Shown: in pieces, positions 48,330 to 57,390 of the stretch
Position numbering within the stretch: the stretch's first letter is position 1
How the letters are laid out: the number at the start of each line of letters is the position of its first letter
Source of the DNA: JAEXNA01 sp037189585
GTDB lineage: Bacteria; Vulcanimicrobiota; Xenobia; Xenobiales; JADMJV01
DNA length: 64,000 nucleotides
Assembly (NCBI GenBank): GCA_037189585.1
Contig: JBBCJA010000023.1
Location: 1 to 64,000 of the forward strand
Direction of reading: 5' to 3'
Translations under genes and position numbers: made by a program
The notes under the pieces: model-generated
Database searches by the model: none
What the model was told of the DNA's origin: nothing
Seen by the model: only the letters and a program-made list of their open reading frames with translations

Positions 48330-49289
48330 ATGACATTCGCGCGCTCCCTCAAAAGATTCGCTGCCGGACTTCTCCTGACCGGGCTGGTCTTTTCTCCAGC
48401 TCTGGCCGACGAGCAGCCGCTGGCCGAACTCTGGTTTCAAACGAGCGCCGAGTATCGGGCCCTCTCCTATCAAACTTATCGCACGGCCGAAATGCAGTTC
48501 GACCAATGGGCGCCGCTTTTAGTGAAAAGGGCCGACGGGAAAGCCTATCTGCCAGGTAGCGACAAGCCCGTGGCCATCGTCTTGGATCTCGACGAGACGG
48601 TGCTCGACAACAGTGGATTTCAAGCCTACTGCGTGCAGAACGAAGTCGAGTTCAACGACGAGCTATGGAAGCTCTGGATCGAGTTTCAGGGACAAAATGA
48701 AGCGGCCGGGCCCGCTGTTCCCGGCGCCCCGGAGTTTCTCAACAAGGTGGAGGCGATGGGAGTCACCCCTATCTACATCTCCAACCGGACTGTGGGCCAG
48801 GAAGGTCCGACCGCGAAAGTCCTCGAGCGTAACGGTATCAACGTCAAGGGGATTGAAGACCGTATGCTCCTTCGCCTCGGCTCCAAGGAAGAGACCGCGC
48901 GTGGAGAAGCGGTGATGAAATCCCACGGAATCAAGACCGGCTCTTCCGAAGCCGCGGCGGTCTCGAAAGGTGAGGGGAAAAAGGAAGCCCGACGCCTTCT
49001 GGTTTCGGAAAAGTACAACGTGGTGGCTTATTTCGGTGATCAGTTGGGCGATTTCGAGGCCTACGTGGCCCAAGCGGGCGATCTCAACGCGGAGAGCTAC
49101 AAAGCGAGGCGCGACAAGGCGGACGACTACCGTAAGCATTGGGGTACGGTTTGGTTCATGCTGCCGAATCCTATGTACGGCTACTGGGGCCCAGGACAGT
49201 CGATCCCGGCCAAAGACTCGGAGAAATCTCTGCGAGACTACGGATTTGGAGTCTACGTTCGGGGACATAGAGCGCCCAGCGGGAAGTAA
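48330..49289 (+). CDS. e(P4)-type HAD acid phosphatase/5'-nucleotidase, exported
   Basis: 319 residues. MTFARSLKRFAAGLLLTGLV is a signal peptide ending ALA. It lacks the lipobox Cys of Haemophilus e(P4), so it is probably a soluble periplasmic enzyme. VLDLDETVLDNS is the DDDD catalytic motif; QTSAEYRALSYQTY, PIYISNRTVG and AYFGDQLGDFE complete the class B/C HAD pattern. It should dephosphorylate nucleotides or NMN for uptake. GGAGGT precedes the ATG. Confidence 0.88.
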   Translation: MTFARSLKRFAAGLLLTGLVFSPALADEQPLAELWFQTSAEYRALSYQTYRTAEMQFDQWAPLLVKRADGKAYLPGSDKPVAIVLDLDETVLDNSGFQAYCVQNEVEFNDELWKLWIEFQGQNEAAGPAVPGAPEFLNKVEAMGVTPIYISNRTVGQEGPTAKVLERNGINVKGIEDRMLLRLGSKEETARGEAVMKSHGIKTGSSEAAAVSKGEGKKEARRLLVSEKYNVVAYFGDQLGDFEAYVAQAGDLNAESYKARRDKADDYRKHWGTVWFMLPNPMYGYWGPGQSIPAKDSEKSLRDYGFGVYVRGHRAPSGK

Positions 49290-49369
49290 GTTCAGCTGAC
49301 CGATCTCGATGCAAGTTCTAGAAGGTGGCGTGCTGCCCAAACGAGCATCCCCCCTCCCCGTGGCCGTGT

Positions 49370-50068
49370 CTAAGGTGCTACCGTGGGGATCTGACGCATC
49401 ACGCTCCAAGGGGTTGGGGTCCAAAGGCCGACCCTAACCCCGGCGTCGGCCAGCCGGCGGCCTGTCCAGGTGTTGCAGGTTCGATAGAACGTGTATCGAC
49501 TGGTCCCCTCGTAGAAGACGTCACCGTCCCCGTAGCCGGGAGCCTCGATCAAACGTGGCTGCCCTTCTTCGGTGTTGTGGAAGCTTTCCCAGATGGAGCG
49601 GCAGAGGCGTTCATACTCTTCGGAGGACAGGACCAGGGCTCTACAGTCCGGGCCTGACCGTGGTTTCGCGCGCCACTCCACGTGCATGGCCGCGCTGTCG
49701 AGTCCGAAGAAGGCCCTGGCGACGTTGACGGCTTTGACATCATCCCAGGTTCGGGTCTGGAGATAGAAGGTGCGTGAACCCCAACCGAAAGCCAGGTGGT
49801 CATAGCTCGAATCGGGCCGTTTCACCCGCTCGCGGTCGAGAAAACCGTCCCAGTTCCAGACCTCGGAGGTGACCGGTACAATAAGGTCGGTGTGGATAGG
49901 GCCCGAGGAGACATAGATGCGAACACCCTCTTCACTCGAGACGAAATCTCCATTGACGGGAATCCAGGCCCCCAAAAGCACGGCGACGGCCACAAAAAGG
50001 AGGCTCAACAGGCCTCCCAAGATCAACCTGACCAACCATCGACGTATCGCTCTTAACTTTCTCACCAC
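49370..50068 (-). CDS. DUF2459 (TIGR02117) family protein
   Basis: 232 residues. The N-terminal WLVRLILGGLLSLLFVAVAV is a membrane anchor. The domain has SSGPIHTDLIVPV, HLAFGWGSRTFYL, SSYDHLAFGWG and RTCNTWTGRRLADAG, the conserved His/Cys pattern of DUF2459, sometimes annotated urease-associated. The Cys/His set looks papain-like, so hydrolase activity outside the cytoplasmic membrane is possible. It is divergent from the MFS gene. Confidence 0.8.
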   Translation of the reverse strand: MVRKLRAIRRWLVRLILGGLLSLLFVAVAVLLGAWIPVNGDFVSSEEGVRIYVSSGPIHTDLIVPVTSEVWNWDGFLDRERVKRPDSSYDHLAFGWGSRTFYLQTRTWDDVKAVNVARAFFGLDSAAMHVEWRAKPRSGPDCRALVLSSEEYERLCRSIWESFHNTEEGQPRLIEAPGYGDGDVFYEGTSRYTFYRTCNTWTGRRLADAGVRVGLWTPTPWSVMRQIPTVAP

Positions 50069-50120
50069 AGAGTCGTCGCCAAGTCTTCTCTTTTTCTCTC
50101 CATTCGACTAAGTTCGACGA

Positions 50121-51326
50121 ATGCCGGCCAAGACAGATAGCTCGACCGCTTGGGGGGAATTGAAACGTCTACCCAGGGCCGTTTGGTACCTCGCCGGCGC
50201 CACTTTGATCAATCGGATGGGAGCCATGGTGTTTCCCTTCCTGGTTCTCTATTTTCACCGTAGCCTCAAGCTGGATCTCGAGACTGCCACGGGGATCGCG
50301 GCCCTTTTTGGCGTCGGAAGTGGATGCGCCGCACCGCTAGGGGGATGGCTGGCGGATCGGTATGACGCTATTCGAGTACTGGCCTTGTCGATGGGGGCGG
50401 CCGGAGTGCTACTGCTAATCTTTCCTTTCCTCACCACTCCCCCGGCCCTGATGGTGGGTACTTTCGGGATCGCGTTGCTGGCCGATCTCTCCCGACCTTC
50501 GGCCATGACGGCGTTAGCCAGGCTGGGCGGACCGGAACAGAGCCGAAACGCCTTCACCTTGAACTACCTGGCCATCAACCTGGGGATGAGCGTAGGACCC
50601 TTGATGGGCGGCTATCTGGCTCAACACGACTATCGCTACCTCTTTTGGGTCGACGGCATCTCCTCACTCTTGTCTTGTCTTCTTCTTTTAGCTTCAGGCG
50701 CGACCTCGCCGGCGCTTCGGGGCGATGGGCCTAAGCCCGACTGGAACATCGGACGAGCGGGATTTCTGACCATCCTCTGGACCATCGTGGCACTTTGGGT
50801 TTTCATCAGTTTTTTCACCGCCACTCCGGTCTACCTGGTGACGATTCTGCATCGTCCGGAGAGTTGGGTGGGCTGGCTCTGGCTCCTCAACACAGGGATC
50901 ATCGTCTTGACCACCGTCTCGATCAGTCACGCCACCCGAGGCGTCCCCCTTCCCCGACAACTCTGTTGGTCGGTTCTCCTGTTCTCCCTGGGCTACGCGA
51001 TTCTTATCCCGCGCTCCGGACTGGACGGACTGGTTCTCTGCATGCTGCTCCTCACCGTGGGAGAGATGCTGCTCTTCACCAACGTCAACTCTTACTTGCA
51101 GAAGATGGTGCCGGAACACAAGATGGGACGCGCCATGGCCCTCAATTCCATCACCTTCTCCATAGCCATCTCGCTGGCCAACCCCACCATCGGATACTTC
51201 TTCTCCGCGCGGACTCCCAAGGAGCTGTGGATTGTCTTGGCCCTGGCCGGAATGACGGCGGCTTTGGGGTTTTCTCGGCTACCCTGGGGCAAACCCCAAA
51301 AGTTGTCCGAGGGAGGTCCGGCTTGA
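50121..51326 (+). CDS. MFS transporter
   Basis: 401 residues with 12 predicted membrane helices. The cytoplasmic loop 2-3 motif A is GGWLADRYDAIRVLA; RNAFTLNYLAINLGMSVGPL fits helix 5 motif C of drug-type exporters. It resembles MdtH/YitG-like drug:H+ antiporters, though the substrate cannot be read. Followed after 16 bp by a small membrane protein gene in the same direction. Confidence 0.85.
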   Translation: MPAKTDSSTAWGELKRLPRAVWYLAGATLINRMGAMVFPFLVLYFHRSLKLDLETATGIAALFGVGSGCAAPLGGWLADRYDAIRVLALSMGAAGVLLLIFPFLTTPPALMVGTFGIALLADLSRPSAMTALARLGGPEQSRNAFTLNYLAINLGMSVGPLMGGYLAQHDYRYLFWVDGISSLLSCLLLLASGATSPALRGDGPKPDWNIGRAGFLTILWTIVALWVFISFFTATPVYLVTILHRPESWVGWLWLLNTGIIVLTTVSISHATRGVPLPRQLCWSVLLFSLGYAILIPRSGLDGLVLCMLLLTVGEMLLFTNVNSYLQKMVPEHKMGRAMALNSITFSIAISLANPTIGYFFSARTPKELWIVLALAGMTAALGFSRLPWGKPQKLSEGGPA

Positions 51327-51342
51327 CGTCGAAATCCTCTTT

Positions 51343-51792
51343 ATGAAATTCTCTCCGGAAATCCTCATTCCCGTCGCCTTTCCCATCTTTTGGTGCTTCA
51401 CATGTTGGATGATCTCTAGAGTGGGGGGCTGGTATCAATGGGCCGAGGCTTATCCCAACCGCGCCGGTCATCTGGGGAAGGTACTCTGGATGCAGGCCGG
51501 CTCCTTTTCCTTGGGAAGATACAACGGTACAATTAACCTTAGCGCCGACCCTGACGCTCTAGCTCTTTCGGTGCTATTCCCCTTCCGCTTCGGCCATCAG
51601 CCCATTCGTATTCCGTGGGACGAGCTGAGTGTAACGCTCAAAAAGTCTCGCTGGTTCGGCAACCTGGTCGATGTCAGCGCGAAGAAAGTTCCGGGGGTGA
51701 GTCTGCAGCTCGCGGAAACGACCTGGAAGAAACTTCAAAAAACCGGAGGTCGCGCCGTTCCCCTACCCGAGGATACAGCCGAGAAACTATAA
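51343..51792 (+). CDS. Small membrane-anchored hypothetical protein
   Basis: 149 residues. IPVAFPIFWCFTCWMISRVG is a membrane helix; the rest looks like a PH-like beta domain (FRFGHQPIRIPWDELSVTLK). Near the end there is TTWKKLQKTGGRAVP. It follows the MFS gene by 16 bp, so probably co-transcribed. The stop overlaps the converging livF by 6 bp. Not recognised. Confidence 0.65.
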   Translation: MKFSPEILIPVAFPIFWCFTCWMISRVGGWYQWAEAYPNRAGHLGKVLWMQAGSFSLGRYNGTINLSADPDALALSVLFPFRFGHQPIRIPWDELSVTLKKSRWFGNLVDVSAKKVPGVSLQLAETTWKKLQKTGGRAVPLPEDTAEKL

Positions 51793-52497
51793 CCCCAAAT
51801 ACGCTTCTCGCACCTTAGGATTCTCCGCCAGCTCTTCGGCTGTGCCTTGGAGGGTCACCTTGCCCGTCTCCAGCACGTAAGCGCGCTGACCCACCTTCAA
51901 GGCCTGAAAAGCGTTCTGCTCGACCAAGAGCACGCTGACGCCCTGGCTATGGATCTCGGAGATAATGCGGAAGATCTGAGCAACGATCAAAGGTGCCAGC
52001 CCCAAAGACGGCTCGTCGAGAAGGAGCAGCTTGGGGCGGCTCATCAGGGCGCGACCGATCGCGAGCATCTGTTGCTCTCCCCCCGAAAGGGTCCCGGCGG
52101 CCTGCTTGAGGCGTTCCCGCAGGCGGGGAAAGAGCTCCAAGACCCAATCGAGCTGCTTGGGGTCCACCGAGTCGTGAATAAAGGCTCCCATCTCCAGGTT
52201 CTCCATCACCGTCATGCGCGGGAACACCTGGCGACCTTCGGGGGACATAGCCAGACCTCGACTCACCAGCTCGTGGGCCGGGAGCTTGTGGATCGGCTCG
52301 CCACGGAACCAGATCTCCCCTGTCTTGGGGCGAACAAGTCCCGTGATGGCGCGCAACGTGGTGCTCTTACCGGCCCCGTTGGCGCCCAAGAGGGTCAGCA
52401 CCTCGCCCTCGTTGAGGATCAGACTGACCCCGTGCAGAGCCTGAATTTTACCGTAGTAGCACTCGATATTTTTGACTTCGAGAAGCGGCGTGCTCAT
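51787..52497 (-). CDS. livF: Branched-chain amino-acid-type ABC transporter ATPase LivF
   Basis: 236 residues. Walker A LLGANGAGKSTTLRAITGL, ABC signature TLSGGEQQMLAIGRAL, Walker B LLLLDEPSLGLAPLI and the H-loop region SVLLVEQNAFQAL are intact. The C-terminal ...NPKVREAYLGL is typical of LivF. Its start overlaps the LivM-LivG stop (ATGA). It energises import with the fused LivM-LivG and LivK-LivH proteins. Confidence 0.92.
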   Translation of the reverse strand: MSTPLLEVKNIECYYGKIQALHGVSLILNEGEVLTLLGANGAGKSTTLRAITGLVRPKTGEIWFRGEPIHKLPAHELVSRGLAMSPEGRQVFPRMTVMENLEMGAFIHDSVDPKQLDWVLELFPRLRERLKQAAGTLSGGEQQMLAIGRALMSRPKLLLLDEPSLGLAPLIVAQIFRIISEIHSQGVSVLLVEQNAFQALKVGQRAYVLETGKVTLQGTAEELAENPKVREAYLGL

Positions 52498-54350
52498 GGG
52501 ACCTCCTCGGCGGGCGCTCCCAGATAAGCCTCGATGACTTTCGGGTCGGCCGAGACTTCGGCCGGAGTCCCCTCGGCGATCTTCTCTCCGTGGTCGAACA
52601 CCGTCACCACTTCCGAAACCTCCATCACCAGGCGGATGTCGTGCTCGATCAAGAGCACCGTCACACCACGCGCGCGAATCTTCCGAATAAGCTCGGTCAA
52701 GGCGACGGTTTCGCTCGGATTCATCCCGGCCGCCGGTTCATCCAGCAAGAGCAGTTGGGGGCGGCTAGCCAGGGCCCGCGCGATCTCCAGCAGGCGCTGA
52801 TGTCCGTAAGGTAAGCCGCGAGCCTCCAGGTGAGCGTCCTTGGATAAGCCGACGAATTCCAGGCATTCGTAAGCGTCGGCTAAGGCTTGCTCTAGCTTGG
52901 CTCCGGTGAAAAGCTCCTTGAGGGTGGCGCTCGGGTCGCTCTCGGCCTGTCCCAGCAGCACATTCTCCAAAGCCGACAGCTGGCCGAAGAGGCGGATGTT
53001 TTGAAAGGTGCGAGTCATACCCAGACGGGTGATCCGATGGGTATGCCCTCGCAGCGTTTGGCCGGCGAACTTGACCCCTCCCTCGGAGGGCTCATAAACC
53101 CCCACCAGGAGGTTGAAGAAGGTGGTCTTCCCGGCCCCGTTCGGGCCGATCAAAGAAGCGATCCGCCCACGGTTGAGCGAGTAGTCGACGTTGTTCACGG
53201 CGACCAGACCGCCGAAGCGACGGGTTAACTTCTCGGCTCTAAGCAGCTCTTGGGAATCCGTGGGTGCCGGGAGCGGAGACGGCTCGACCCCCTCCGGTTT
53301 GTCTGGAAATTTAACCCGCTGCTCGGGCCACAGGCCTTGCGGTCTTAGCAGCATCATGGCCACCAGAGTGCCGCCAAAGATCAGGTACTGAGCCTTGGAA
53401 AGGTCCAGGAAGGGGTCCAGGGCGGCCAACAGCGCGGGCGAGCCCTGGAGCGACTCCACCAGGCCGGGACGAAGGTGGGTGTTGACCCAGTCTATCAGAT
53501 TCGGTGTGATCACCAGGTTCAAGAAGCCCAAAGTGAAGCCGCCGACCAGCGCACCCTGCAGGCTGCCCACGCCGCCCAGGATCACCATGGCCAAAATCAT
53601 GATGGAGCCGTTGAAATCGAGGGGGAAGGCGAAGTTCAAAGTGTAGATGTATGAGGCGTAGAGAGCCCCCGCGAAACCCGCGATAAGCGCGGAGAAGGAG
53701 AGCGCCAGAAGCTTGGCCCGGGCCACCGAGATGCCGCAGGCATCAGCCGCGATCGAGTCCTCACGTTGGGCTCTGAGCTCTCTCCCCAGGCGGGAGTGGC
53801 GGATGCGGTAGCACAGTCCGAAACAGAGCGCCAGCGCCACCAGCAGGAGGTAGTACCAGCCGGTGACGTTCTGGTTGTCTAAGACGTAGCCGCCGAAGGT
53901 GGGCGAGGCGATGGCCGACATGCCGGTGATAGCCTTGGTCTGGTCGTCGAAATTTCTCAAGATGGGGTCGAGCATCAAGCCGAACCCCATGGTGACGATA
54001 GCCAGATAATCGCCTCTCAGGCGCAGGAGCGGCCAGGCCAGCAGCGCCCCCACCGCCATGGTGAAAAGGCTGGCCACCAAAAGCGAAGGCCAGAAGCTCC
54101 AGCTGAAGGTCGAGGCCAAGGGGCTTTGAAGCGAGGTGAGATAAGCCATGGAGAAAGCCCCCACGGCGAAAAACGCGGCGTAGCCCAGGTGCAGAAGGCC
54201 GGCGAATCCGACCACCAGATTCAATCCCTGGGCTAGCATCAGATAGACCGCGATCTGGCAGAGCGCCGGCATCATGCGAATGCCCATCGCGGCATCCAGG
54301 ATGGGATACAGGAGCGCCAGTAAAATGACGATAGCCCAACGCCAGCTCAT
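52494..54350 (-). CDS. Fused ABC permease LivM and ATPase LivG
   Basis: 618 residues. About 1-330 is a LivM permease: ~8-9 membrane helices with LNLVVGFAGLLHLGYAAFFA and GSLQGALVGGFTLGF. A Pro-rich linker (~335-365) leads to a LivG ATPase: LIGPNGAGKTTFFNLLVGVY (Walker A), LPYGHQRLLEIARALA (signature) and LLLLDEPAAGMNPSE (Walker B), ending YLGAPAEEVP. The domains are usually two genes; here one polypeptide, with no sign of sequencing error. Both ends overlap neighbours by ATGA. Confidence 0.9.
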   Translation of the reverse strand: MSWRWAIVILLALLYPILDAAMGIRMMPALCQIAVYLMLAQGLNLVVGFAGLLHLGYAAFFAVGAFSMAYLTSLQSPLASTFSWSFWPSLLVASLFTMAVGALLAWPLLRLRGDYLAIVTMGFGLMLDPILRNFDDQTKAITGMSAIASPTFGGYVLDNQNVTGWYYLLLVALALCFGLCYRIRHSRLGRELRAQREDSIAADACGISVARAKLLALSFSALIAGFAGALYASYIYTLNFAFPLDFNGSIMILAMVILGGVGSLQGALVGGFTLGFLNLVITPNLIDWVNTHLRPGLVESLQGSPALLAALDPFLDLSKAQYLIFGGTLVAMMLLRPQGLWPEQRVKFPDKPEGVEPSPLPAPTDSQELLRAEKLTRRFGGLVAVNNVDYSLNRGRIASLIGPNGAGKTTFFNLLVGVYEPSEGGVKFAGQTLRGHTHRITRLGMTRTFQNIRLFGQLSALENVLLGQAESDPSATLKELFTGAKLEQALADAYECLEFVGLSKDAHLEARGLPYGHQRLLEIARALASRPQLLLLDEPAAGMNPSETVALTELIRKIRARGVTVLLIEHDIRLVMEVSEVVTVFDHGEKIAEGTPAEVSADPKVIEAYLGAPAEEVP

Positions 54351-56545
54351 ACCTTCTCCGTACCCCCGACACCCAACAAGCCCGACGGCTTGATCATAAT
54401 GACCACGATCAAAACCGCGAAGACCATCGCTGGAGAAAGCGCCTGGGAGAGATAAAAAGCGGTGAACGCCTCCACCAGGCCGATGATGAAGCCCCCCAGG
54501 ACAGCGCCCTGCACGTTTCCGATCCCGCCCAGAACGGCCGCGGTGAAGGCGTTAAGGCCCAGGCGAAATCCGAGGTCGAACTTGACCTCCTGGTTGTAGA
54601 AGCCGTAGAGAAATCCCGCCGCTCCGGCCAGCGCTCCGCCAATGAGAAAGGCTTGGGAGATGGTGCGGTCCACACTGATCCCCATCAGTTTGGCCGCGTC
54701 GGGATTCTGAGCGGTGGCCCGCATGGCTTTGCCTTGACGGGTGTAGTGAATGAAGTAGTGCAGAGCGGCCAAGAGCGGTAGGATGATGAGAATGACCAGA
54801 AGTTGGCTGAGCCGAAAACTGACGGTCGAGTCCTGGCCGAGCAGGTTGATGTCGTGTTCGCCCAGCAGACTGGGGAAGTAGACGGGAGCCCAACCCTTCC
54901 AATACCCACCGATATTCATCAGAACAAACGACATCCCGATGGCGGTGATCAAGGGGACCAGACGAGTGGAACCGCGCAAGCGCCGATAGGCCAAGCGGTC
55001 GATGGTGCGATTGAGTAGTCCCGCGAACAGCATCGCTCCGACTAAGACCATCACCATCAAGAGGACGAAGACGAATCCGGAATGTTCGTCGCCTCCCAGC
55101 CCGAACCAGACGACCCCGGTCAGCGCGGCCATGCCGCCCATCATGAAGACCTCGCCGTGGGCGAAATTGATCAGCTCCACGATACCGTAGACCAGGGTGT
55201 AGCCCAGGGCCACCACTCCGATCAGCGCTCCGTTGGAGAGCCCGTTAAGGATCTGCTGAAAAAAGCCGGTGAAGCTGAAACCCTGGCCGGCTCTCGTGTG
55301 GGACGTTTTGTGAAAGGCGGCGCTCTCGTCAAACGTGGTCTCCAGGGCCTTGGAGAAGACGAAGGCACCGTTTTTGATCTCAAAACCCGAGATGGCGGTC
55401 AGCGACGTATCGCCCTGCTTGTCGAAGCTCCAGTCGCCCACCAGTCCTTCATAGTTGGCCGTGGCCATGATGGTGTCGCGAATCGTGACGCGGTCTTTGA
55501 CTCCGGCCTTGGCGATACCGGCCAGCGCCACCTTGGCCGCCTCGTAAGAATAGATGGCGTAGGCTTCAGGCTCGGTCTTGTACTTCTCGCGATAGGCCTT
55601 GTACCAGGCTTGGGCTTTCTCTCCCATGTGCTCGGGAGGCAGCCCCCCCATGGTGACCAGGCAGCCCTCCGAGGCCGGTCCGGCGGCCTGGATGAAGGCC
55701 TCTTCTTTAGTCGCGTCGGGAGACATGATGGTGCCCTTGAAGCCGCCCGCTCGAAGGTCTTTGACCAGTTTACCCGCTCCGTTCTGGGTGATGCCACCGA
55801 AGTAGACCATCTCGGTGCCGGTGGCGCGGACCTTGTTCACCACGGCGCGGTAGTCTGGCGCTTTGGAGTCGATCCCCTCGCGGCCGAGAACCTCGATCCC
55901 GGCCCTCCGGCAGCCTTCTTCGAAAACGCTCGCCAGCCCACGCCCGTAGAGCTCTTTATCGTCGAGGATGTAGGTGGTTTTGAGGCCCAACTGCTGAGCC
56001 CACCAGGCCGCGGCCAGGCCCTGAATGTCGTCGGCCGGCACCACCCGGCAGAAACTGCGGACCCCGTTGGGGTAGTAGATGTCAGGCTCCCCCTGGTCTC
56101 CAAAACCGGCCTTGGTCAGCCCGGAGTAAGAGGCCGCCGGGCAGACCATGACCATATTGGCCTGGTTGATGATCGGAATGGAGATTTTGGAGGCGCCGCT
56201 ATTGTAGGTGCCGATGTAGACCATCACGTCGGGGTCGGCGGCGGCACGGCTGGCGTTGTCCTTCTCCTTGGCCGGGTCCCAGGTGCCGGCCTGCGCGCTG
56301 GCGTCATCCCATGAGCTGTATTCGATGGTGAAGGGGCCTGCTTTGTAGCCCGCTTCTTCCAAAGCCATCTTGATGCCCAGCACCATGGTCTCGGACTGCA
56401 CCCGCGAACTTCCGGTGAGAGGCAGGCTTGAGACGATCTTGATGACCTTGGAGCGATCCTGGGCCCACGAAGCGACCATCCCACCTAGGAAGAGACAAGA
56501 GATCAGAAACGAGACAAACCAGAGGCGACGGAAAAGGGACACCAC
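54347..56545 (-). CDS. Fused periplasmic binding protein (LivK-type) and permease LivH
   Basis: 732 residues. The N-terminus (LWFVSFLISCLFLGGMVASW) is a signal peptide. About 30-400 is a peripla_BP_6/LivK-type binding domain: SSLPLTGSSRVQSETMVLG, PDVMVYIGTYNSGASK, LDDKELYGRGLASVFEE. After a short linker, about 430-732 is a LivH permease: LNGLSNGALIGVVALGYTLV, GIVELINFAHGEVFMMGG and GGIGNVQGAVLGGFIIGLVE. A binding protein covalently tied to its permease is unusual for this family. Ligand may be Leu/Ile/Val, amides or urea. Confidence 0.9.
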   Translation of the reverse strand: MVSLFRRLWFVSFLISCLFLGGMVASWAQDRSKVIKIVSSLPLTGSSRVQSETMVLGIKMALEEAGYKAGPFTIEYSSWDDASAQAGTWDPAKEKDNASRAAADPDVMVYIGTYNSGASKISIPIINQANMVMVCPAASYSGLTKAGFGDQGEPDIYYPNGVRSFCRVVPADDIQGLAAAWWAQQLGLKTTYILDDKELYGRGLASVFEEGCRRAGIEVLGREGIDSKAPDYRAVVNKVRATGTEMVYFGGITQNGAGKLVKDLRAGGFKGTIMSPDATKEEAFIQAAGPASEGCLVTMGGLPPEHMGEKAQAWYKAYREKYKTEPEAYAIYSYEAAKVALAGIAKAGVKDRVTIRDTIMATANYEGLVGDWSFDKQGDTSLTAISGFEIKNGAFVFSKALETTFDESAAFHKTSHTRAGQGFSFTGFFQQILNGLSNGALIGVVALGYTLVYGIVELINFAHGEVFMMGGMAALTGVVWFGLGGDEHSGFVFVLLMVMVLVGAMLFAGLLNRTIDRLAYRRLRGSTRLVPLITAIGMSFVLMNIGGYWKGWAPVYFPSLLGEHDINLLGQDSTVSFRLSQLLVILIILPLLAALHYFIHYTRQGKAMRATAQNPDAAKLMGISVDRTISQAFLIGGALAGAAGFLYGFYNQEVKFDLGFRLGLNAFTAAVLGGIGNVQGAVLGGFIIGLVEAFTAFYLSQALSPAMVFAVLIVVIMIKPSGLLGVGGTEKV

Positions 56546-56548
56546 GAG

Positions 56549-57010
56549 TTAGCGGGTCAGCTCAAAGGAATTGAGAATCTCGCTAAGGATGGCGTCGTAA
56601 GGCGTGCGGTCCAAGGAGTCTCGCCCGTCGGTGTAGGTGATGGTGATCTGCGTCGAACCCTCGCCAGAATGGATGGTGAACCCTGTCTTCTCCCGCTTGA
56701 GTAAGGCTCGAAGCTTTCCCAGCTTGACCTCCTCAAACTCTTTCTTTCCTTGCATCTTCTGGACCATCAGCATCCGCTCCACGAGCGTGCCCGCGTCCCT
56801 TTCGTGCTGAGCAAATCCCGAAATCGACTCAGGATAGTTGGGAGCGTACTTCTCCTCCAACTTGTGAGCCATACTCGGCACCGGCCCCGGGCCCCAGTCC
56901 CCGCCGACACTGATGGTGAATCCATGAGCTTTGGAATCCATGGGGGGAAAGGTGAGGGGACTGGCACTGACCCCGACGGCCAGAAGCAAACATAAGAGTA
57001 GACTTCGCAT
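56549..57010 (-). CDS. Small exported hypothetical protein
   Basis: 153 residues from ATG 57010 (MRSLLLCLLLAVGVSASP, signal peptide); a longer frame to 57091 lacks an RBS. The mature part is PSMAHKLEEKYAPNYPES then LVERMLMVQKMQGKKEFEEV, alpha/beta, like small domains for secreted surface proteins. It lies 3 bp upstream of the LivK-LivH start in the same direction, so it is the first gene of that operon. Not recognised. Confidence 0.65.
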   Translation of the reverse strand: MRSLLLCLLLAVGVSASPLTFPPMDSKAHGFTISVGGDWGPGPVPSMAHKLEEKYAPNYPESISGFAQHERDAGTLVERMLMVQKMQGKKEFEEVKLGKLRALLKREKTGFTIHSGEGSTQITITYTDGRDSLDRTPYDAILSEILNSFELTR

Positions 57011-57159
57011 GGGGTGTCGTTCGGGGAGAAGAAACTCGGACCTCCGGTTGCCGAGTCGAGTTAAAAAAAATGCAATATTTTCGTAACTCACCGCTCACAA
57101 GTCGCTCACATAATGTTAACCACGAAAAGCCAACATGCCAGTCAGGAGGAAACGTTACC

Positions 57160-57390
57160 GTGCGAATATCAAGCAGTCCTAAGGCCCCGCCAACGTCTGG
57201 ACCCATCGAGGCCGTCGATCAGATTCTTCACTCGGTGAACGCTCGCGTGCAAGAGACGCTCCTGCGCACCGACGACGACCATCTCCGAGCAAGGCAGCTC
57301 TTCCGAGAGAATCTGAAGGCGGCTCTTCATGACTTCGCCGGTCAGGAAGAAACGTTGCCGTTCGAAAGAAGCCGATGGTCAGACAGCTGA
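57160..57390 (+). CDS. Small hypothetical protein with strong RBS
   Basis: 76 residues from GTG 57160, preceded by an excellent CAGGAGGA 9 bases upstream. Product: MRISSSPKAPPTSGPIEAVD, a helix (QILHSVNARVQETLL) and a charged second helix. An overlap of 49 bp with the converging gene at 57342-58049 is notable. Not recognised. Confidence 0.55.
   Translation: MRISSSPKAPPTSGPIEAVDQILHSVNARVQETLLRTDDDHLRARQLFRENLKAALHDFAGQEETLPFERSRWSDS

Noticed and set aside
49325..49657. Plus-strand frame opposite the DUF2459 gene
   Set aside because: Antisense to conserved TCNTWTG and HLAFGWG motifs; no RBS or family.
55082..56314. Long plus-strand frame of about 410 codons opposite the LivK-LivH gene
   Set aside because: It is a mirror of a well-supported fused transporter gene on the minus strand in GC-rich DNA; composition is Gly/Val/Arg-rich without any family motif.
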